Source: a virus
Strand: one strand, 5' to 3'
DNA: 20,339 nt
IMG/VR virus record: IMGVR_UViG_3300009420_003882
Coordinates: 1-20,339 of that record
The notes under the pieces are model-generated. The model saw nothing but the letters and a program-made list of their open reading frames with translations, did not search any database and was not told where the DNA came from. Positions 1-6,435 of the stretch are shown here, in pieces. The position numbers were made by a program, and so were the translations under genes. Every line of letters begins with the position of its first letter. The stretch's first letter is position 1.

Positions 1-30
1 GTACGAACCAAAGAAATAGTTTATAGGAAG

Positions 31-62
31 TTTGTTTTATTGAAAAAGATTTAGTATCTTTG
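31..62 (+). promoter_or_regulatory. Class I Bacteroidota promoter for the prs-like gene
   Basis: A TTTG box at 31-34 and TATCTTTG at 55-62 are separated by 20 nt, matching the Bacteroidota primary-sigma consensus (TTTG / TAnnTTTG). The spacer is nearly identical to that of the promoter at 7605-7636, so both belong to the same promoter family. The start codon of the prs-like gene lies about 34 nt downstream. Confidence 0.85.
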
Positions 63-95
63 TTTTATTAATCATTAATCATTAATTATTAGTTT

Positions 96-1109
96 ATGAA
101 AAGTATTATATTTGCTGTTGATGGTCGAGAGGACCTATTATGTGAAATTATTATTGAACTAGGTAAGGGTGTAATGCAAACTGGTGAAATTAACACTGAA
201 CAGTTTTCTGATGGTGAGGTCTGTGCTGATTTTATAACATCAGTTAGGGGTAAGAGAATTTACCTTGTATCATCACCGAACACAGCTGATAAACTTATTC
301 AATTAAACTTTGCTATTGATGCGGCTAAGAGGGCTGGTGCTAAGGAGATTATACCAATCATTCCTTACTTCCCATATGCGAGACAAGATAAGAAGGACCA
401 ACCTAGAGGACCTATCGGTGCTAAGGTAATTGCAGAAATGATTGAGAATCGTGGTGCTACTTCGGTAATCACATTCGACCTTCATGCAGACCAAATTCAA
501 GGATTCTTTAACATACCAGTAATACATATGGAAGGTAAATTTCTATTTGATAGATATATCTTCGAACTATATCGTGATAAGTATGGTGATGAAATAGTCC
601 TATGTGCTCCAGATGCTGGTGCTGGTAAGAGAGTTAAGGGATTCAGAGACCAACTAAGAAGTAGATGGGAGATGGACCTACCAATAGTATACATTGATAA
701 GACAAGAGCTAAGGCTAATGTAATTGATACAATGACAATCATTGGTGAGGTTAGAGCGAAGCATGTCATAATCATTGATGATATGTGTGACACTGGTGGT
801 ACACTTTGTAAAGCAGCTGAGAGCCTTAAAAATGCTGGGGCTAAGACTGTTAGAGCAATTACAACCCATGGTGTTTTAAGTGGACCAGCATTAGAAAGAA
901 TATATGAGGCTAAGGAGAGTGGGGTTATGGATGACTTTGTTTGTTCCGACTCACTTTCAATTTACGGTAGGAGTATTGTTGTGGAGCAAGGGGTCTATCC
1001 TCAAGCCACAGAATTCATCACTCAAATATCAACGGCAAAGCAAATAGCTAAGGCAATAACAGCAACAGAAGAACATAGAAGTGTTGAGAATCTAAAGTTA
1101 ATAAATTAA
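96..1109 (+). CDS. prs: PRPP synthetase-family protein (ribose-phosphate pyrophosphokinase or phage ADPR-pyrophosphate synthetase)
   Basis: The 337-residue product has the full PRPP-synthetase signature: FSDGE (37-41), PYFPYARQDKK (90-100), DLHADQIQGFF (128-138), a flexible-loop DKTRAKANV (201-209) and the PRPP-binding loop VIIIDDMCDTGGTL (224-237). Prs transfers pyrophosphate from ATP to ribose 5-phosphate, giving PRPP for nucleotide and NAD synthesis. It is slightly longer than typical bacterial Prs (about 315), and the usual SPDxGG segment is replaced by APDAGAGKR (171-179). Phage homologues annotated as Prs include Adps, which pyrophosphorylates ADP-ribose in the NARP1 NAD-rebuilding pathway; the partner nicotinamide phosphoribosyltransferase-like gene would have to lie upstream of the window. 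Family assignment is firm; substrate is open. A strong promoter sits directly upstream. Confidence 0.93.
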   Translation: MKSIIFAVDGREDLLCEIIIELGKGVMQTGEINTEQFSDGEVCADFITSVRGKRIYLVSSPNTADKLIQLNFAIDAAKRAGAKEIIPIIPYFPYARQDKKDQPRGPIGAKVIAEMIENRGATSVITFDLHADQIQGFFNIPVIHMEGKFLFDRYIFELYRDKYGDEIVLCAPDAGAGKRVKGFRDQLRSRWEMDLPIVYIDKTRAKANVIDTMTIIGEVRAKHVIIIDDMCDTGGTLCKAAESLKNAGAKTVRAITTHGVLSGPALERIYEAKESGVMDDFVCSDSLSIYGRSIVVEQGVYPQATEFITQISTAKQIAKAITATEEHRSVENLKLIN

Positions 1110-1150
1110 TCACAAAACTAATTTTATAAATAAACAAATATAAATAACCA

Positions 1151-1750
1151 ATGGATAAACACGGTGAAATTATAGAAGGGTGTAAAAGAAATGAGAGAAC
1201 TTATCAAGAGTTATTTCACAGGATGTACTACGCTAGACTTATGGTGGTTTCAGTACGAATGGCACCAACTATTGATATTGCTAATGACTTGTTACAAGAT
1301 GGCTTTTTGAAAATATTTGAAAAGATTAGTACATTAGATAATCATAACCCATCAGTGATTTACAGTTGGTCTAAGAAAGTATTAACCAACACTATTCTAG
1401 ACCATTATAGAAGGACTAAGTTCGAAAGAAAGAATGTATTCTCTTCGGATGGTGATAATTTTCAGAATCAATATCATGACTTAGGGTATAATGGTGGTAC
1501 TAGTTTATTTTCTAGAAATGAAGAGGATAGCTACTTGGAAAGTAAGAAGGTTACACCAGAAATACTTATGGGTGCATTGAGTACACTTACACCACGATAC
1601 AAGTTAGTATTTAATCTTTACGTAATGGAAGGATATACACATGTAGAAATTGGAGAAATATTAGAAATCAGTGTTGGAACCTCTAAGTCAAGTTTATCAA
1701 AGGCTAAAGCTAAGATACGTAAAGAAATTGCATTATGTCAAGCGTTATAA
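1151..1750 (+). CDS. ECF-type RNA polymerase sigma factor
   Basis: The 199-residue protein has the two-domain layout of extracytoplasmic-function sigma factors. Region 2 spans about residues 20-90 (IDIANDLLQDGFLKIFEKI, then YSWSKKVLTNTILDHYRR, with the usual Trp of SW and the DHYRR end). An acidic/Asn-rich linker follows, then region 4 at about 138-195 (LSTLTPRYKLVFNLYVMEGY, then HVEIGEILEISVGTSKSSLSKAK), a helix-turn-helix for the -35/-33 box. No anti-sigma gene follows. It probably redirects host RNA polymerase to a set of element promoters. No clear promoter is seen in the 41-nt AT-rich gap after prs, so read-through from the prs promoter is likely. Which promoter class it reads cannot be told from sequence. 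Confidence 0.9.
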   Translation: MDKHGEIIEGCKRNERTYQELFHRMYYARLMVVSVRMAPTIDIANDLLQDGFLKIFEKISTLDNHNPSVIYSWSKKVLTNTILDHYRRTKFERKNVFSSDGDNFQNQYHDLGYNGGTSLFSRNEEDSYLESKKVTPEILMGALSTLTPRYKLVFNLYVMEGYTHVEIGEILEISVGTSKSSLSKAKAKIRKEIALCQAL

Positions 1751-1759
1751 AATTATGTT

Positions 1760-2407
1760 ATGATTAGAAAAAGAGCAAAGGTACATATGTTACCTACAGA
1801 AAGGGGTATAATAGCAACTTTCAAAAAAACAAATAAATTATCAAAACCTAACTTTAATGTTGGTATATTTGAAAGTGATGTATTTCAACCTCAACACCTC
1901 TACTTCACAAATGATGAAGAGATTAAGGATGGATATTGGTATTTAGCAACTATTTTTGGGCATGGAACGGAAGAAACTAAACCCTTACAATGGTCAGTTG
2001 GTACTAAACCATGTGGCGAACAACCAATGGGACGTAAAATCATAGCATCTACTGACCCTAAATTAATCAAATCAATAGAAGGATTAGAAGTATTTGGATT
2101 AAGTGAGAGAATTGCTAAACCATCACAAGCATTCATCAAAGCTTATTGTGAGCAAGCTGGATTTAATGAAGTTGATGTTGAGTATGAAGTTAATCATGTT
2201 TTAGATTTAGAAATTTTAGATGGAAAGACTCGTGTTAAAGGAACAATTTTTATACCTAAAGTAGACCCAATACACAACACTGTAACAATTCATCCTATTG
2301 TTGAGAAAATGTATCGTCTTAGTACAATCATTGAACTTTTAGAGGAATCGAGAGGAGAGTTTGAAGATTCTGATGATAAAATTGAATGGATTAAAGAAAA
2401 CTTATAG
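1760..2407 (+). CDS. Conserved phage-type protein of unknown function (MLPTE/HLYFTNDEEIK family)
   Basis: A 215-residue soluble protein starting MIRKRAKVHMLPTERG. The pattern of an N-terminal MLPTE, then QHLYFTNDEEIKDGYWYL (residues about 45-62) and a middle segment with RKIIASTDPKLI recalls a widespread family of uncharacterised proteins in Bacteroidota phages, including crAss-like phages, and plasmids. I recognise the pattern but know no function. The central AYCEQAGFNEVDVEYE segment is also typical. The C-terminus KIEWIKENL is repeated almost exactly at the ends of the next two small genes. The gene follows the ECF sigma gene by 9 nt and is probably in the same operon. Confidence 0.75.
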   Translation: MIRKRAKVHMLPTERGIIATFKKTNKLSKPNFNVGIFESDVFQPQHLYFTNDEEIKDGYWYLATIFGHGTEETKPLQWSVGTKPCGEQPMGRKIIASTDPKLIKSIEGLEVFGLSERIAKPSQAFIKAYCEQAGFNEVDVEYEVNHVLDLEILDGKTRVKGTIFIPKVDPIHNTVTIHPIVEKMYRLSTIIELLEESRGEFEDSDDKIEWIKENL

Positions 2408-2417
2408 ATATGGAAAA
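2385..2417 (+). repeat. Gene-border repeat, copy 1
   Basis: This stretch spans the 3' end of the 1760 gene (coding EWIKENL), its stop and the start codon of the next gene. Its last 28 nt (2390-2417) recur without mismatch at 2668-2695, and its first 17 nt (2385-2401) recur exactly at 2836-2852. The repeat therefore joins the end of one gene to the leader and first codons of the next. Confidence 0.85.
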
Positions 2418-2685
2418 GAAAGACATTGTAAAATATATGGCTACGATTGTAGCAAACTTAAATGCTAAAGAAAAGTTCTCTAAAACTTACTATAGAATAT
2501 TAGGTGGTCTTGAAGGGATGCTTATTTGTATTGGCAAGATACCATTACAAGGGGAGTTACCTTATATTGAAGTGCCGCACACTCGCAAGTCATTCTTTGG
2601 AAAGAAGATTGAAGAGACTAGAACTGAGTTATATCATGAATTGATTATTAGACTTGTAAAAGAGGTAATTAAAGAAAACTTATAG
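2410..2685 (+). CDS. Small orphan protein between border repeats
   Basis: A 91-residue protein with no family I recognise. It begins MEKKDIVKYMATIVANLNAK, has a middle segment GGLEGMLICIGKIPLQGELP that could form a short beta-rich core, and ends in a basic/amphipathic helix finishing VIKENL. It starts 2 nt after the previous stop, with the leader TATAGATATG. Start and end both fall inside near-identical short repeats shared with its neighbours, which suggests the gene is an exchangeable cassette in an otherwise fixed operon. Confidence 0.65.
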   Translation: MEKKDIVKYMATIVANLNAKEKFSKTYYRILGGLEGMLICIGKIPLQGELPYIEVPHTRKSFFGKKIEETRTELYHELIIRLVKEVIKENL

Positions 2686-2695
2686 ATATGGAAAA
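2668..2695 (+). repeat. Gene-border repeat, copy 2
   Basis: 28 nt identical to 2390-2417, again covering a gene's last codons (IKENL), its stop, the leader TAGAT and the next gene's ATGGAAAA. Exact identity across a coding end, a non-coding leader and a coding start is not expected from protein conservation alone and points to duplication or recombination. Confidence 0.85.
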
Positions 2696-2864
2696 ATTTA
2701 ATTGGAAATTGACATTGTTTGGAATTTGTTTTACTTGGCTTATGAGTATAGTACTCTTACCAAAAATAACATTTAATGAGTATGCTATTATTTCTACAAT
2801 ATTTTCTGTTGCTATTGTAGCAATTGTTAATATTCAATGGATTAAAGAAAACCTTAAACAATAG
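2688..2864 (+). CDS. Small two-helix membrane protein
   Basis: A 58-residue ORF starting ATGGAAAAATTT. It reads MEKFNWKLTLFGICFTWLMS, then IVLLPKITFNEYAIIST, then IFSVAIVAIVNIQWIKENL and KQ. Two hydrophobic stretches (about 8-25 and 32-49) separated by a short polar turn predict a hairpin membrane protein. Its ending IQWIKENL copies the ends of the two preceding genes. The start sits in the shared TATAGATATG leader, 2 nt after the previous stop. Function is unknown; phage membrane miniproteins of this size often act in lysis control or superinfection exclusion, but nothing here shows that. Confidence 0.6.
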   Translation: MEKFNWKLTLFGICFTWLMSIVLLPKITFNEYAIISTIFSVAIVAIVNIQWIKENLKQ

Positions 2865-2872
2865 AGATATGA
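2836..2872 (+). repeat. Gene-border repeat, copy 3 (composite)
   Basis: The first part (2836-2852) equals 2385-2401, and the last part (2854-2872, TTAAACAATAGAGATATGA) equals 3060-3078. This border therefore shares its left half with the upstream borders and its right half with the next one downstream. Confidence 0.8.
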
Positions 2873-3063
2873 TAAAAGTTAAAAGAAAAACTAAAAGAGA
2901 ACTTATTAGAAATAGATATTCGGGTGGTAGTTGGCATGAGAATGTAACTACAATATACTATTCGTTTTTAGGATTCAATGTGAAAACTATTCACAAATAC
3001 TTTATTTCTTATAGAGGAGAATTATGTACAACGGCTACTAATTTTTTCAATAAACCATTTTAA
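2869..3063 (+). CDS. Small basic orphan protein
   Basis: A 64-residue ORF starting MIKVKRKTKRELIRNRYSGG and ending TNFFNKPF. The first 17 residues are strongly basic; the rest is rich in aromatic residues (TIYYSFLGFNV, IHKYFISYRG) and could be a small beta structure. I do not recognise the family. I choose the ATG at 2869 rather than the earlier in-frame TTG at 2824, because 2869 follows the stop of the membrane-protein gene and carries the AATAGAGATATG leader used repeatedly in this operon. Confidence 0.55.
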   Translation: MIKVKRKTKRELIRNRYSGGSWHENVTTIYYSFLGFNVKTIHKYFISYRGELCTTATNFFNKPF

Positions 3064-3078
3064 ACAATAGAGATATGA
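3060..3078 (+). repeat. Gene-border repeat, copy 4
   Basis: 19 nt identical to 2854-2872, spanning the end of the 2869 gene and the ATG of a 9-codon ORF. Confidence 0.75.
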
Positions 3079-3104
3079 ATGATTTAAAGAAGGACTTAAT
3101 TTAA
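3075..3104 (+). other. Nine-codon ORF between two leaders (possible empty cassette)
   Basis: After the AATAGAGATATG leader, an ORF of only nine codons (MNDLKKDLI) ends in TAA and is followed at once by another AATAAAGATATG leader. The peptide resembles a bare gene end like the IKENL ends upstream. It may be what remains after loss of a cassette gene, or a leader peptide. I do not claim a functional protein. Confidence 0.35.
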
Positions 3105-3111
3105 TAAAGAT

Positions 3112-3207
3112 ATGAAAAGTTTAGGAGATAGAATGAAGATTGACATGGAAACACCCGTTTTCACTGAAGATACAGGTTATCTACAAGACCCAATTCCAAC
3201 TATTTAA
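3112..3207 (+). CDS. Very short ORF, possible gene fragment
   Basis: A 31-codon ORF (MKSLGDRMKIDMETPVF, then TEDTGYLQDPIPTI) preceded by AATAAAGATATG. The opening KSLGDRMK is reminiscent of the N-terminus of Thg1-like tRNA-His guanylyltransferases, but the remainder does not continue that family and no catalytic residues are present. If related, it is a fragment. It could also be an independent miniprotein. No related sequence is visible in the other frames just downstream. Confidence 0.35.
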   Translation: MKSLGDRMKIDMETPVFTEDTGYLQDPIPTI

Positions 3208-3215
3208 CGGTTGGG

Positions 3216-3247
3216 GTTGAAATTGTCACTTTAAAGGTGTATGTTTG
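3216..3247 (+). promoter_or_regulatory. Probable promoter for the A1-like gene
   Basis: GTTG at 3216-3219 and TATGTTTG at 3240-3247 are 20 nt apart, as in the other Bacteroidota-type promoters of this window. The first box is a weak match to TTTG. The ATG at 3277 lies 29 nt after the -7 box. Confidence 0.55.
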
Positions 3248-3276
3248 TAGAAATAAGATAATAGCAATAAAAATTT

Positions 3277-4863
3277 ATGAAGTTTAAAGAATTAACGAAG
3301 GTCCAAATAAAAGAAATTACTGATATTTACACTAGTAAAGATATTTCTTGGGATATCAAAGAAAAAGCATTAGCTGATTATATTGGTAAATCTACGAGGA
3401 CCGCTAGAGGTTGGTGTAGTAAATTAGGACTTACAAAACCAACAGAGGTAGCCTCACCACAATACGAGGATGCTAGAAAGAAGAAGGTTAATAAGAAGAA
3501 GAAGGTTTATCTAATCACATCGGCTCAATCTAATACGAGCATCAACGATGAGATGTTAGATAGTATGGAGTTGTATGCTGAGAAGCACAACGCTGAGATA
3601 CTAATAACACCATTGAAGTATTCAGTGGATATGAGTTTTAATAAAAGTCATACATGGGCTAAGAGAACCATTCCATATCTAAACGCTAATCGACAAGACC
3701 TATGTAAGACATTAAGTTATTGTGGAGACGTTAAAATCCTCCCAACGGGTAAATGGCCTTTATCGTCATTATCACCACTTACTGGTCTTAATTCGGCCAT
3801 CTATGGTTCACCTAAGATTCACCAAGAGTCTCACCCAACATTACAAGGGGATAGTGCAAAGATATTAGCAACGACTGGTTCTTTAACGAAGGGTAACTAT
3901 ACTGATAGCAAGCAAGGTAAACATGGGGAACATTATCACCAGTTTGGTTTTGTTGTTGTTGAGATACAAGATAATAAGATATTTCACTTGAGACAAGTTG
4001 AGGTTAATAAAGATGGTTCATTCGATGATTTATACTTTCACGTTGAGAATGGTGAGATTACAAGAAATACTGAAATTGAAGGGATTGTAATTGGTGATGT
4101 TCACTTTGCAACAGTTGATGAGGTTGCATTGGATACGACATTCAAGTTGATGGATGAGTTAACACCGAAGCATGTTGTATTAGAAGATGTGTTTGATGGA
4201 CAATCAGTCAACCCACACAATTTAGATGACCCATTCTATCAAGCTAAGTTAGAGTACATGGGTAAGAATGACCTTGAAGAGGAATTGGATGACATGATGG
4301 AAAAGTTGGCCCGATTCGAAAAATTTGAGAACGTTGTCATTGTTAGAAGTAACCATGATATATTCTTAGAGCGATTCTTAAAGAGAGATTGGCGTAAGTT
4401 ACCAACCATGAAGAACTCACTAGCGTATATGGATTTATCAGCAATGATAATAAGAACTTATAAGGCTGGTAAGCATTTCAAAGGTGTAATACCAACATTA
4501 ATCACGGAGAAATTCCCTAAGTATCATGCGTTGGATTATGATGAACCATACTACATCAAACACTTTGCAGTGTTTAATCATGGTGAGAAAGGTTCTAACG
4601 GTTCTAGAGGTGGTGGAGCAAAGAATTGGAGTAAGTTTACTAGTGGTGTTGATGGTCATAGAGAAAGAGGTGTGATTACAGCACACACGCATACACCATC
4701 ACGTTATGGTAATTCGATATGTGTTGGTCACATGTTGTTACCTCAAGATTATACGATTGGTTCACCATCTAGTTGGATTCAAAGTAATGCCATTGTTTAT
4801 AAGAGTGGCAAAGCACAACAAATCCATATCATCGATGGGATATACTATACAACATTTAAGTAG
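3277..4863 (+). CDS. T5 A1-like calcineurin-type metallophosphoesterase with N-terminal HTH
   Basis: The 528-residue product has a helix-turn-helix-like N-terminus (about 5-50, ADYIGKSTRTARGWCSKLG), a basic KKKVNKKKK linker at 68-76, and a C-terminal metallophosphoesterase domain. All five metal-binding blocks are visible in order: GDVH (273-276), an Asp in LEDVFDG (302-308), SNHD (358-361), His435 in NHGEKG and AHTH (469-472). Such domains hydrolyse phosphodiesters with two bound metal ions. The HTH plus phosphoesterase layout recalls the T5 A1 early protein, linked to host DNA degradation and shut-off, and similar genes occur in large phages. That family link is by pattern only. The gene ends in TAG, which overlaps a potential GTG start of the Nudix gene. 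Confidence 0.8.
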   Translation: MKFKELTKVQIKEITDIYTSKDISWDIKEKALADYIGKSTRTARGWCSKLGLTKPTEVASPQYEDARKKKVNKKKKVYLITSAQSNTSINDEMLDSMELYAEKHNAEILITPLKYSVDMSFNKSHTWAKRTIPYLNANRQDLCKTLSYCGDVKILPTGKWPLSSLSPLTGLNSAIYGSPKIHQESHPTLQGDSAKILATTGSLTKGNYTDSKQGKHGEHYHQFGFVVVEIQDNKIFHLRQVEVNKDGSFDDLYFHVENGEITRNTEIEGIVIGDVHFATVDEVALDTTFKLMDELTPKHVVLEDVFDGQSVNPHNLDDPFYQAKLEYMGKNDLEEELDDMMEKLARFEKFENVVIVRSNHDIFLERFLKRDWRKLPTMKNSLAYMDLSAMIIRTYKAGKHFKGVIPTLITEKFPKYHALDYDEPYYIKHFAVFNHGEKGSNGSRGGGAKNWSKFTSGVDGHRERGVITAHTHTPSRYGNSICVGHMLLPQDYTIGSPSSWIQSNAIVYKSGKAQQIHIIDGIYYTTFK

Positions 4864-4868
4864 TGAAT

Positions 4869-5309
4869 ATGAAAGTAAAATCAGCTGGGGTTTTCCTAGT
4901 AAGAAGAGATAGAAAGATTTTAGTGGGACACCCAACTAATCATAAACTAAGTTTTTGGTCAATACCTAAGGGTAAAATTGATGAGGGTGAAACACCACTT
5001 GAAGCGGCTATTAGAGAAACTTATGAAGAATGTAATGTAAAGTTATTCAAAGACTTACATCACTTTATCGACTTAGGTACTCATGTTTACCGTCACAAGA
5101 AAAAGGAAGTTACGTTATATGCTCATTTAGAGACGAAACAATCACATTGGGATAAATTCAATATTAAATGTAATTCTAATGTTCCAGAAGAAAGAGGTGG
5201 TTTCCCAGAGTTTGATAACTTTGAATGGGTAACCTTCGAAGAAGCAAAGAAAATACTTCACAGCACTCAAGTCGAAGGTCTTAAAGTGTTAGAAAAAAAA
5301 TTAAGTTAA
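4869..5309 (+). CDS. Nudix hydrolase
   Basis: A 146-residue single-domain protein with a Nudix box at 35-57, GKIDEGETPLEAAIRETYEE then CNV. It fits GX5EX7REUXEEXGU except that Asn56 replaces the last Gly. The catalytic Glu residues (50, 53, 54) are present. Nudix enzymes cleave nucleoside diphosphates linked to another group; substrates could be ADP-ribose, dinucleotides, damaged dNTPs or capped RNA ends, and sequence does not decide between them. A GTG at 4863 overlapping the previous stop would add two residues; I prefer ATG 4869, but the downstream GIY-YIG gene shows that GTG starts are used here. With a PRPP-synthetase-like gene nearby, ADP-ribose or NAD metabolism is one attractive reading. 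Confidence 0.85.
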   Translation: MKVKSAGVFLVRRDRKILVGHPTNHKLSFWSIPKGKIDEGETPLEAAIRETYEECNVKLFKDLHHFIDLGTHVYRHKKKEVTLYAHLETKQSHWDKFNIKCNSNVPEERGGFPEFDNFEWVTFEEAKKILHSTQVEGLKVLEKKLS

Positions 5310-5311
5310 TT

Positions 5312-5479
5312 ATGATAGAATTCTTTGAATTTCTTAATTCTTGCTCACAACCGAGAACTATACTATATTTATTATTCATAATGATAATGACATACATGAC
5401 CTTCGTAGGGTTAGTTGGTCTAGTTAGAACAATAAGAGGTTGTAATGAAGAAGATTACGACGATACAGAAAAAGAATAG
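5312..5479 (+). CDS. Small single-pass membrane protein
   Basis: A 55-residue ORF, 2 nt after the Nudix stop: MIEFFEFLNSCSQPRTILYL, then LFIMIMTYMTFVGLVGLVRT, then IRGCNEEDYDDTEKE. A hydrophobic segment at about 17-38 followed by a highly acidic tail predicts a single membrane helix. No family is recognised. Its tight placement between the Nudix and Smr genes supports translation as part of the operon. Confidence 0.6.
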   Translation: MIEFFEFLNSCSQPRTILYLLFIMIMTYMTFVGLVGLVRTIRGCNEEDYDDTEKE

Positions 5480-5481
5480 AA

Positions 5482-5703
5482 ATGAATAGACTTGATTTAC
5501 ACGGTTTTAAACATATCGAGGTTCCAAGAATACTTGAACAGTTTATATACGACCAAATTAACAGAGATAGTAAAGAGATAGAGGTTGTTACTGGGAATAG
5601 TATTAGGATGAAAAGTATTGTCAAGGAAATAGCTGATGATTATGGTATGGAAGCCAAAGAACTATGGGGTAACAATGGTACAATGGTAATAAAGCTAGTG
5701 TGA
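5482..5703 (+). CDS. Small Smr-domain protein
   Basis: A stand-alone Smr (small MutS-related) domain of 73 residues. The hallmarks are the N-terminal LDLHG (4-8), a helix with EQFIYDQI, and the strand-loop VEVVTG-type motif EIEVVTGNSIRMKSIVKEI (about 32-50), where TGxGxxS is usual. Smr domains nick or bind nucleic acid, and bacterial examples act as endonucleases on RNA or branched DNA. The gene starts 2 nt after the membrane-protein stop, and its TGA overlaps the GTG start of the GIY-YIG gene (GTGA), implying translational coupling. Confidence 0.8.
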   Translation: MNRLDLHGFKHIEVPRILEQFIYDQINRDSKEIEVVTGNSIRMKSIVKEIADDYGMEAKELWGNNGTMVIKLV

Positions 5704-5945
5704 AACAGTGGGTGGTATATATACTACTATGCTCAGATGATAGCCTTTACACTGGAATCACGAACGATTTAACATCACGAGTAGATAAGCATAACCAAGG
5801 AAAGGGTGCTAAGTATACACGAGGTAGAGGACCTGTAAAGTGTGTCTACAAAAGGGATATGGATGATAAGTCATCAGCTCTAAAAGAAGAGTATCGAATA
5901 AAGCAATTAACAAAGAAGAATAAGTTAGAGTTGGTAAATGGTTGA
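5700..5945 (+). CDS. GIY-YIG nuclease-domain protein (YhbQ/UvrC-like single domain)
   Basis: An 81-residue single GIY-YIG domain. VYILLCSDDSLYTGIT (residues 6-21) carries the GIY and YIG equivalents (VYI and YTG). The catalytic Arg follows in DLTSRVDKHN, and the Glu is in LKEEYRIKQLTKKNK. The length and KYTRGRGPVKCVYKRDM segment match the YhbQ-type subfamily of small chromosomal proteins rather than a homing endonuclease. It starts with GTG, overlapping the Smr stop. Activity on DNA is expected of the fold, but the biological target is unknown. Confidence 0.85.
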   Translation: MKQWVVYILLCSDDSLYTGITNDLTSRVDKHNQGKGAKYTRGRGPVKCVYKRDMDDKSSALKEEYRIKQLTKKNKLELVNG

Positions 5946-6348
5946 ATTGAATGACATAATAATAAAATACATTGACAGCATTTATGAGGTCAAGGGTGGT
6001 ATTACTGTGCATTCCAATGGTGCAGAAGTTTACTATAATGAGATGTATGAACACATTACAAATGTTTTCAATTTAGATACGTTTATTGCTAGTGGTTACC
6101 TTTATGAATATTTTTCATATACTGAGTTAGACTATGAGATATTTGTATGTAAGACTAGACCTCTTGACCCATCTGACTATATCTGGGCACCTTACATTCC
6201 ACTCCAAGATATAGCTATAATCGAAGACAATAGTGAGTTATCACCAATGACAATTTCAAGTAGGTATAGTAGAAGAATTATGGGTGGTATTGACCCAGCT
6301 GAAATAGGTGGTGATATGACAGTATATACAAATATCAGTGCGTTATAA
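5938..6348 (+). CDS. Orphan acidic protein
   Basis: A 136-residue protein starting inside the end of the GIY-YIG gene (8-nt overlap). It is acidic and tyrosine-rich (DYEIFVCKTRPLDPSDYIW, about 66-84; GGIDPAEIGGDMTVYTN near the end), without transmembrane or zinc motifs. No family is recognised. Overlap with the preceding gene suggests coupled translation in the 4869-6348 cluster. Confidence 0.65.
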   Translation: MVELNDIIIKYIDSIYEVKGGITVHSNGAEVYYNEMYEHITNVFNLDTFIASGYLYEYFSYTELDYEIFVCKTRPLDPSDYIWAPYIPLQDIAIIEDNSELSPMTISSRYSRRIMGGIDPAEIGGDMTVYTNISAL

Positions 6349-6383
6349 ATTTATAATGATATTTATGGTTAGGAGGAATAATA

Positions 6384-6415
6384 ATTCCAATTAAATTTGT
6401 TTTTGTCATTGGAAT
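6384..6415 (+). promoter_or_regulatory. Inverted repeat flanking a -33 box (operator candidate)
   Basis: ATTCCAAT at 6384-6391 and ATTGGAAT at 6408-6415 are perfect inverted 8-mers, 16 nt apart, placed symmetrically around the TTTG -33 box at 6396-6399. Another GGAAT lies at 6375-6379. Position and symmetry suit a repressor site; a transcript hairpin is less likely because it lies upstream of the start point. Confidence 0.5.
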
Positions 6416-6427
6416 AACGTATATTTG
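6396..6427 (+). promoter_or_regulatory. Class I promoter for the 6436 operon
   Basis: TTTG (6396-6399), a 20-nt spacer and TATATTTG (6420-6427). The ATG of the next gene is only 8 nt beyond the -7 box, so the transcript would have a very short or absent leader. Confidence 0.8.
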
Positions 6428-6435
6428 TAATATAA

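Noticed and set aside
2824-2868. Extension of the 2869 gene from a TTG at 2824
   Set aside because: It overlaps the membrane-protein gene in another frame, while ATG 2869 has the shared AATAGAGATATG leader.
6371-6376. AGGAGG as a Shine-Dalgarno site
   Set aside because: It is about 60 nt from the next ATG and upstream of that gene's promoter, so it cannot serve as its ribosome binding site.
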